NCBI GenBank assembly: GCA_038501625.1
Contig: JAZAYU010000008.1
Location: forward strand, 7,316,938-7,380,937
Source: Corbicula japonica
Taxonomy: Eukaryota; Mollusca; Bivalvia; Venerida; Cyrenidae
Length of the DNA stretch: 64,000 nt
Reading direction: 5' to 3'
The translations under genes and the position numbers were made by a program. Shown here piece after piece: positions 60,001 to 64,000 of the stretch; the stretch's first letter is position 1; the number at the start of each line of letters is the position of its first letter. The notes under the pieces were generated by a model. That model did not search any database. It saw nothing but the letters and a program-made list of their open reading frames with translations, and had not been told where the DNA came from.

Positions 60001-63000
60001 AAAAAATGCCCAAAATCAAACCCTACTGAAATCAAACAATTCACTATCAAGTCATGAGAATTTTTCAAATGCACAAATTTATGCGATTGCAAAATGGTTA
60101 ATGCAATTTGCATGATAATTAATCCATGAAAAACTAAATGAAACCACAGTATAGATTTTTAATAGTACATGTATTAAGTTAATATACTTAGCTGTAGCTC
60201 TGGAAAAGGTATGTTGAAGGAAATATAAAAACATCTGATTTGTTGTTGTGTTTACAGACAGCCACATTATATCCTGGAGTTATGTTTGGCTCTTGTTTCA
60301 TCTTGAACTTCTTCATCTGGGGCAAGCATTCCTCCGGGGCAGTGCCCTTCACCACAATGTTGGTGCTCCTCTGTATGTGGTTTGGTATCTCCTTGCCACT
60401 TGTTTTCCTCGGATACTACTTTGGATTTAGAAAACAGGTAAACAAAAATAAAATGTTTTATATCCATTTACCTTTAAATGCAAATACAGCATTAATATCA
60501 TATGCAACCATTGTAGACCCAGATCAGACTACACAAATTAATCAGGGTCTACATTGTTTTCTATTCAGTGAATACAATTGAGTAACATTACCTTGAGAAC
60601 AATGACTCGACTTGTTTATTTTAAAAACAAGGCAATCCTGTTACTAAGTTTTCATGTTTGATTATCATCAAATCCACACAAATGTTTAAACTACTGATCT
60701 TTTATTAAAATCAATACATGTGAATTAGTAAGACTTTGCTTGCAATTCAGATAATGGTCTGGTGTCTAGAAATTTGTCAAATTTAAAACAAAGTTTGAAA
60801 AAAAGAAATTATTAGAAAATCCATTTATTGGATTGTTTTCATTTAGGCTTATCAGCACCCAGTTAGAACCAACCAGATACCACGACAGGTACCCGAGCAG
60901 CAGTGGTATATGACTCCAGCACTAAGGTGAGTTATTGTCATTTGTGTGGTCAATTATTAGAATTTAAAAAAGGGGGATTAATCAGTTCAATGTATACAAG
61001 ATCTGCAATTACACAAAAAAGAATTTAGAGAAATAAAATCATCAACTTTACTGTCATGAACAACCGGTGTAAACCCATGTCAGTTGGCACAAAATATTGC
61101 TTTAAAGCACTCCTTGGTATTACAAATCTTGTAGATTAAATTGAAAGATGAAATGATCTTTTGCAAAATGAGCACTGTAGTGGTTATGAAGCTAGCAGAT
61201 TTGTCTAGAAACTAGAATTTGGCTACAGATGGAAGCAAGAGAACTCTGTTGAGATTGAAGTCTTTGACAAACATTGTTCTTTGTATTTACATGAAAGCAT
61301 GGACTGTTGAGAGTTACAATACCAAATAAAGCAGACCAGGGCCCTAGATCTTAAGACTGAAATTGGAGACCAGTCTCGAATCACAAGCATCAGATTGCCA
61401 TTCAGCAATTTGCGATATCAGCCAATCAGATAGTTGAGATTTAAGACTGGTTTCCTGATTCAGTTTTATGATCTTGGACCCAGTTTGAGAATACCTGTTA
61501 AGTTGTTATTTTGTGTTTTGTAGTGTATTGATGGCTGGAATCCTTCCGTTTGGAGCTATGTTCATTGAACTGTTCTTCATATTCACTGTAAGTAATCTCT
61601 AATTTATATATCAACTTAAAAGAATGTATTAAAAATATCTTTTAAGGATGAGATCTGTATTTAGTTCAGTGCATTTATCATGGTATAAATAACATTTGGA
61701 TTGAAAGTTAGGCCTCAGGTTTACATAAAACAACCAATATATACTGACGGACTTTAGAAACGCATAACTGAAATATATATCTTAATTTGTACACTGTGAT
61801 AAAAGATTTGATCATTATAATGCATCAGTACCTCTCAATATTTTATTGGTAATGAAAAAATTGATTTTGATATTCTTTGGAAGGGTTCAACAAAGGTAGT
61901 GTGCAGATTGGTTTACATGAAAACGCAATGCACACTCCCTTTGACTGGTGCGTGCTTGCAATAATCCAATAATTTTGTTACGTAAATCATGTCTAAGTCT
62001 CTGCATCTTTTTAATAAATGAATGGAATAAAACAAATCCTGGGTTAAATGTAAGCGTATTTAAATTGCTGTCAAAAATGTCATTATGAACCCACCTATAG
62101 ACCTTAACTGCTGTAATTTCACATGATTTGCATTTGTTGCACATGCATTTCTTGCAGGATACGATGTGAACCAAGTGCACGAAATTTATTGGTGATTACA
62201 CATTGTTGGTAAAAATACTATGTAATAGGGTGATTTTTGTGTCGCCCTTTCAATGAAATGGCGATACATAGGGATCGCTTTGTCTGTCCGTCGGTTTGTC
62301 CGTCTGTCCATCGCAAAAAATTAACGTTTGCTATAACTTTGCCATTTCTTAATATTTCTTCATTATACTTTCAAAGTATATTGCTTATGACAAAACGCTC
62401 GTGACGATGCCAAATTCTTTAGGTCGAGGTCATATTTGATGTAGTTATGCCCCTTTTTGTACTTAGATTTTAACACGAAAACTTAACGTTGTCTGTAAGT
62501 TTGCCATTTTTCAATATTTCTTCATGAAACATTCAAATTATATTGCTTATGACAACACGCTCATGATGATGCCGAATTCTTTAGGTCAAGGTCACATTTG
62601 ATGGAGTTAGGCCCCTTTTTGTACTTAGATTTTGACACGAAAACTTAACGTTGGCTATAACTTTGCCGTTTCTCAATATTTCTTCATGAAACTTTCAAAT
62701 TATATTGCTTATGACAACACTCTCATGATGATGCCAAATTCTAAAGGTCAAGGTCACATTTGATGGAGTTAGGCCTCTTTTTGAACTTGGATTTTAACAC
62801 AAAAACTTAATGTTGGCAATAACTTTGCCATTTCTCAATATCTCTTAAAGAAACTTACATATTATATTGCTTATGACAACACGCTCATGATAATGCTGAA
62901 TTCTTTAGGTCAAGGTTGCATTTGATGGAGTTATGCCCCTTTTTGTACTTGGATTTTTACACGAAAACCTAATGTTGGCTATAACTGTGATTTCTCAATA

Positions 63001-63495
63001 TTTCTTCATGAAACTTTTTAATTATATTGCTCAAGACAACACACTCATGATGATGACAAGTTGTTTTGGTCAAGATGGAGTTATGCCCCTTTTTGTACTT
63101 GCATTTTTCTTCGGACATTGTTCATTCAACTGAACACCCATCTAGTCTTCATATTGACCACTTTAAGGAAAATACCTGAAAAAATGGGTGATGCGTTGTT
63201 AATGTCTTTCAGTATATATTTTCTTAGATATTTAACACTTTGGTAAATGCATGGATTTTTACTGATTTTATTTAATGCAATGGATAGTTTAATACATTAA
63301 TTTGACATAAAATAATTCAACGTGTACCACTGGACAATTAGACCATATGTGCAATAATTAATGTTCCATTTGCAGGCCATCTGGGAGAACCAGTTCTACT
63401 ACCTGTTTGGCTTCCTGTTCCTGGTGTTTGTCATCCTGGTCATATCTGTGTCCCAAATCTCAATAGTGATGGTCTACTTCCAGCTGTGTGGAGAG
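42006..63495 (+). CDS. TM9SF4: Transmembrane 9 superfamily member 4 (nonaspanin), exons 2-17, C terminus beyond window
   Basis: Exons are 42006-42116, 43381-43483, 43781-43824, 44252-44376, 49128-49230, 51973-52028, 52396-52535, 53270-53422, 54299-54369, 55353-55485, 58831-58912, 59551-59626, 60258-60437, 60847-60926, 61524-61587 and 63376-63495. All have GT-AG borders and matching phases. They encode a signal peptide, then [17 protein letters not shown], a lumenal domain (RTQLP-like [25 protein letters not shown]), ASRWDTYL and the first membrane span [30 protein letters not shown] and [14 protein letters not shown] follow, with further spans to [15 protein letters not shown]. About 551 codons are visible against about 640 in vertebrate TM9SF4; two C-terminal spans are missing at the window edge. 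Family members are endosomal/Golgi membrane proteins linked to membrane-protein sorting, phagocytosis and V-ATPase control. SWASRWDT-type and MLGMLSP blocks favour TM9SF4 over TM9SF2. Confidence 0.95.
42826..42990. repeat. AACAGTGTAGATC-family palindromic repeat
   Basis: Starts 'gaacagtgtagatccagatc' and ends 'gaatctacacttgtagcac', so the ends are mutually inverted. One of about ten copies in the window. Confidence 0.7.
43140..43275. repeat. Copy of the GATCATAAAACTGA-type palindromic repeat
   Basis: Contains 'gcttgagatttgagactgg' and 'cagttttataaccttggagcc', matching copies at 52.5, 53.0, 53.5 and 61.4 kb. Confidence 0.6.
43990..44135. repeat. AACAGTGTAGATC-family repeat, partially duplicated
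   Basis: 'ggatctgcactgtttgc' occurs twice and its inverse 'gcaaacagtgcagat' lies between them. Confidence 0.6.
44456..47853. mobile_element. TIR element with TAA target duplication (PIF/Harbinger-like), nest host
   Basis: Ends GGGCTGTTCCAGGATAAAAG and, inverted, the same sequence with AAAAAAGG are flanked by TAA on both sides (44453-44455 and 47854-47856). A 3-bp TWA duplication is typical of PIF/Harbinger elements. G-rich and C-rich tracts lie just inside each end. No transposase is seen. A further element is nested at 44828-46832. The whole lies in the TM9SF4 intron between 44377 and 49127. Confidence 0.65.
44828..46832. mobile_element. Inverted-repeat element flanked by TA (mariner/Tc1-like ends)
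   Basis: Left end TACTCAACAAAAATAGAAAC and its inverse at 46800-46832 are flanked by TA on both sides. A second inverted pair (tacagtacagctc.ggtgtc at ~44870 and ~46600) lies deeper inside and is closer to the left end than to the right one, so the interior is asymmetric or holds another insertion. No transposase recognised. Confidence 0.6.
48173..48606. mobile_element. hAT-type MITE
   Basis: The 8-bp sequence CTTATTAG flanks the element exactly (48165-48172 and 48607-48614). The ends TAGTGATGTGCCGAT and ATCCCAACACTA begin with the TAGTG form typical of hAT tips. Internal sequence is rich in ATCGAT-like palindromes. At 434 bp it is non-coding. Confidence 0.8.
48664..48835. repeat. AACAGTGTAGATC-family palindromic repeat
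   Basis: Begins 'gagtgtagatccagatcag' and ends around 'tgtgtagatcctgatcagac'. Confidence 0.65.
49598..51816. mobile_element. TIR element with CAGGGACCG ends (hAT-like), holding a nested element
   Basis: Ends CAGGGACCGAAAAATCCT and inverse AGGAATTTGTCGGTCCCTG are bordered by CAGTGG on both sides (49592-49597 and 51817-51822). The tips resemble hAT elements, though an 8-bp duplication would be expected and only 6 match. The element is in the TM9SF4 intron 49231-51972. Confidence 0.6.
50505..51468. mobile_element. Possible pogo/Tigger-like element nested in the CAGGGACCG element
   Basis: Left CAGTACATTCCACTTAATTG and right (inverted) CAGTAGAATTCGCTTATTTG are similar CAGT-starting ends, a TA precedes the left one, and the interior is non-coding. 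The arms are considerably diverged. Confidence 0.4.
52540..52690. repeat. Copy of the GATCATAAAACTGA-type palindromic repeat
   Basis: Contains 'ggctccaaggctataaaac', 'cagcaatctgattggttta' and a terminal 'gactggtttataac'. Confidence 0.5.
52980..53130. repeat. Copy of the GATCATAAAACTGA-type palindromic repeat
   Basis: Contains 'ccaagatcataaaccagtct', 'gagcatctgattggtta' and the inverse end 'ttcattttcttgggctatgg'. Confidence 0.6.
53457..53556. repeat. 100-bp palindromic MITE, GCCCAAGATCATAAAA ends
   Basis: GCCCAAGATCATAAAA at the left pairs perfectly with TTTTATGATCTTGGGC at the right. The interior also pairs ('gaccagtctcgaatctc' with 'gagatatgagactagtctc'). It starts 35 bp downstream of a TM9SF4 donor. 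Confidence 0.85.
53600..53765. repeat. AACAGTGTAGATC-family palindromic repeat
   Basis: Begins 'acagtctagatccatatcag' and ends 'gtggatctacacttgtagca'. Confidence 0.65.
53945..54110. repeat. AACAGTGTAGATC-family palindromic repeat
   Basis: Contains 'aaacgctgtagatcctgttc' and ends 'gatgtgcacagtttgcacat'. Confidence 0.65.
54560..54725. repeat. AACAGTGTAGATC-family palindromic repeat
   Basis: Contains 'gatgaggatttacactgttt' and ends 'cttgatctacactctttgcc'. Confidence 0.65.
55960..57237 (+). repeat. 155-bp tandem repeat array
   Basis: Units start at 'aaatcttgtggcgtcaact' at 55960, 56115, 56270, 56425, 56580, 56735, 56890, 57045 and ~57199; the last is cut by the 255-bp insertion. Units differ by only a few bases. 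Diverged units continue at about 57760-58380. Confidence 0.95.
57238..57747 (+). repeat. Two tandem 255-bp units with tRNA-like segment (SINE-like dimer)
   Basis: Each unit runs from GAGACACTATCATTTG to CTCCCAGTTA (57238-57492 and 57493-57747). A partial third start GAGACACTATCATTT follows before the 155-bp array resumes. Units differ at only a few positions. The end of each unit is tRNA-like. A truncated dispersed copy occurs at 16440. Confidence 0.85.
57408..57494 (+). other. tRNA-like segment with Pol III A and B boxes, copy 1
   Basis: TAGCTCAGTTGG (57417-57428) matches the A-box consensus and GGTTCGCTCCC (57477-57487) is close to the B box. Spacing is about 48 bp, long for a tRNA, and no clean cloverleaf was drawn. 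It is called a tRNA-derived SINE promoter rather than a gene. Confidence 0.6.
57663..57749 (+). other. tRNA-like segment with Pol III A and B boxes, copy 2
   Basis: Same as the copy 255 bp upstream, with substitutions in the middle (ttacgtcgcaggaatt). Confidence 0.6.
58545..58730. repeat. AACAGTGTAGATC-family palindromic repeat
   Basis: Begins 'gcaaacagtgtaggtccaga' and includes 'agtgtagatgctgatcaggc'. Confidence 0.65.
59105..59255. repeat. AACAGTGTAGATC-family palindromic repeat
   Basis: Ends 'gcaggctgatcgtgatctac' plus 'actg', preceded by 'ccaaacagttcagatcaaga'. Confidence 0.65.
60505..60580. repeat. AACAGTGTAGATC-family repeat, truncated
   Basis: 'gtagacccagatcagactac' is followed by 'aatcagggtctacattgttt'. 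Only one half of the usual repeat is present. Confidence 0.55.
61335..61485. repeat. Copy of the GATCATAAAACTGA-type palindromic repeat
   Basis: 'cagggccctagatcttaaga' at the left and 'cagttttatgatcttggacc' at the right are inverted relatives. Confidence 0.65.
62233..63130 (+). repeat. Tandem-repeat element (~175-180-bp units), HINE-like left end
   Basis: The left end has a TCGCC...GGCGA hairpin (62242-62264) and a GTCTGTCCGTCGGTTTGTCC tract. Then about five units follow, each with 'ttgctataactttgccatt', 'cttatgacaacac' and 'gcccctttttgtactt' phrases. Units decay to the right and no right-end hairpin was recognised. It resembles the elements at 36701 and 55882 in plan but not in sequence. 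Confidence 0.7.
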
Positions 63496-63999
63496 GTAAG
63501 TCTGTGTCCCAAATCTCAATAGTGATGGTCTACTTCCAGCTGTGTGGAGAGGTAAGTCTGTGTCACAAATCTCAATAGTGATGGTCTACTTCCAGCTGTG
63601 AGGAGAGGTAAGTCTGTGTCACAAATCTCAATAGTGATGGTCTACTTTCAGCTGTGAGGAGAGGTAAGTCTGTGTCACAAATCTCAATAGTGATGGTCTA
63701 CTTCCAGCTGTGTGGAGAGGTAAGTCCGTGTCCCAAATCTCAATAGTGATGGTCTTCTTCCAGCTGTGAGGAGAGGTAAGTCTGTGTCACAAATCTCAAT
63801 AGTGATGGTCTACTTCCAGTTGTGTGGAGAGGTAAGTCTGTGTCCCAAATCTCAATAGTGATGGTCTTCTTCCAGCTGTGTGGAGAGGTAAGTCTGTGTC
63901 CCAAATCTCAATAGTGATGGTCTACTTCCAGCTGTGTGGAGAGGTAAGTCTGTGTCCCACATCTCAATAGTGATGGTCTACTTCCAGCTGTGAGGAGAG
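63496..63999 (+). repeat. Nine 56-bp tandem duplicates of the TM9SF4 exon 17 / intron border
   Basis: Units start at every GTAAGT from 63496 in exact steps of 56 (63496, 63552, 63608, 63664, 63720, 63776, 63832, 63888, 63944). Each unit is GTAAG plus the last 51 bases or so of exon 17, ending ...GAGAG. All keep the AG|GTAAGT donor, and most keep a pyrimidine-rich tacttccag acceptor-like site 12 bases before it. Four units (2, 3, 5 and 9) carry TGTGAGGAG instead of TGTGTGGAG, making an in-frame TGA. The array reaches the window end, so its true length is unknown. Confidence 0.95.
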
Positions 64000-64000
64000 G

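Noticed and set aside
63496..64000. CRISPR-like array
   Set aside because: Units are directly adjacent 56-bp copies without unique spacers, in a eukaryotic gene; it is a minisatellite of an exon border.

Overview
The window is AT-rich animal nuclear DNA, most probably from a bivalve mollusc. It has a many-exon conserved gene with GT-AG introns, neighbouring nicotinic-receptor-like genes of the kind expanded in molluscs, and dispersed elements built as terminal hairpin plus ~155-175-bp tandem repeats plus terminal hairpin, which look like bivalve Helentron-associated repeats. The phylum call is inference from gene and repeat style; no species is claimed.

Layout. 1-7.9 kb: a 7.35-kb element with 458-bp terminal inverted repeats (TIRs) and a 5-bp target duplication, holding a nested, decayed DIRS-like retroelement on the minus strand and one tRNA-like sequence. 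9.3-14.8 kb: two tandem Cys-loop ligand-gated channel genes on the plus strand, one intronless and one with three exons. 17.4-22.8 kb: retroelement debris, including an L1-like LINE relic on the minus strand. 24.8-28.9 kb: a plus-strand non-LTR retroelement with a restriction-like endonuclease, followed head-to-tail by a 3'-truncated copy of its own 5' end.

29.36 kb to the end: a TM9SF4 orthologue on the plus strand. Sixteen exons (42006-63495) join in frame; a four-codon first exon at 29360 is a candidate. Its introns carry most of the repeats. The proposed first intron holds a stack of nested insertions: a TIR element (30095-39330) was invaded by an LTR retrotransposon (32226-36316) and by a Helentron-like element (36701-39138). 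Other introns hold PIF/Harbinger-like, mariner-like, hAT-like and possibly pogo-like elements, a 155-bp satellite-type element containing a dimer of a tRNA-like 255-bp sequence, and two short palindromic repeat families.

Most unusual structures: (a) the last visible TM9SF4 exon-intron border is duplicated as nine exact 56-bp tandem units, each with a copy of the 5' splice site and a potential acceptor; (b) the LTR element, which encodes only an aspartic protease, carries about twenty short hairpins with co-varying stems over about 950 bp; (c) the DIRS-like gag and pol frames are separated by a single UGA-CUA stop, a known readthrough context.

The host genes here are the two receptor-like channels (predicted plasma membrane) and TM9SF4 (predicted endosome/Golgi membrane). 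They share no evident pathway.
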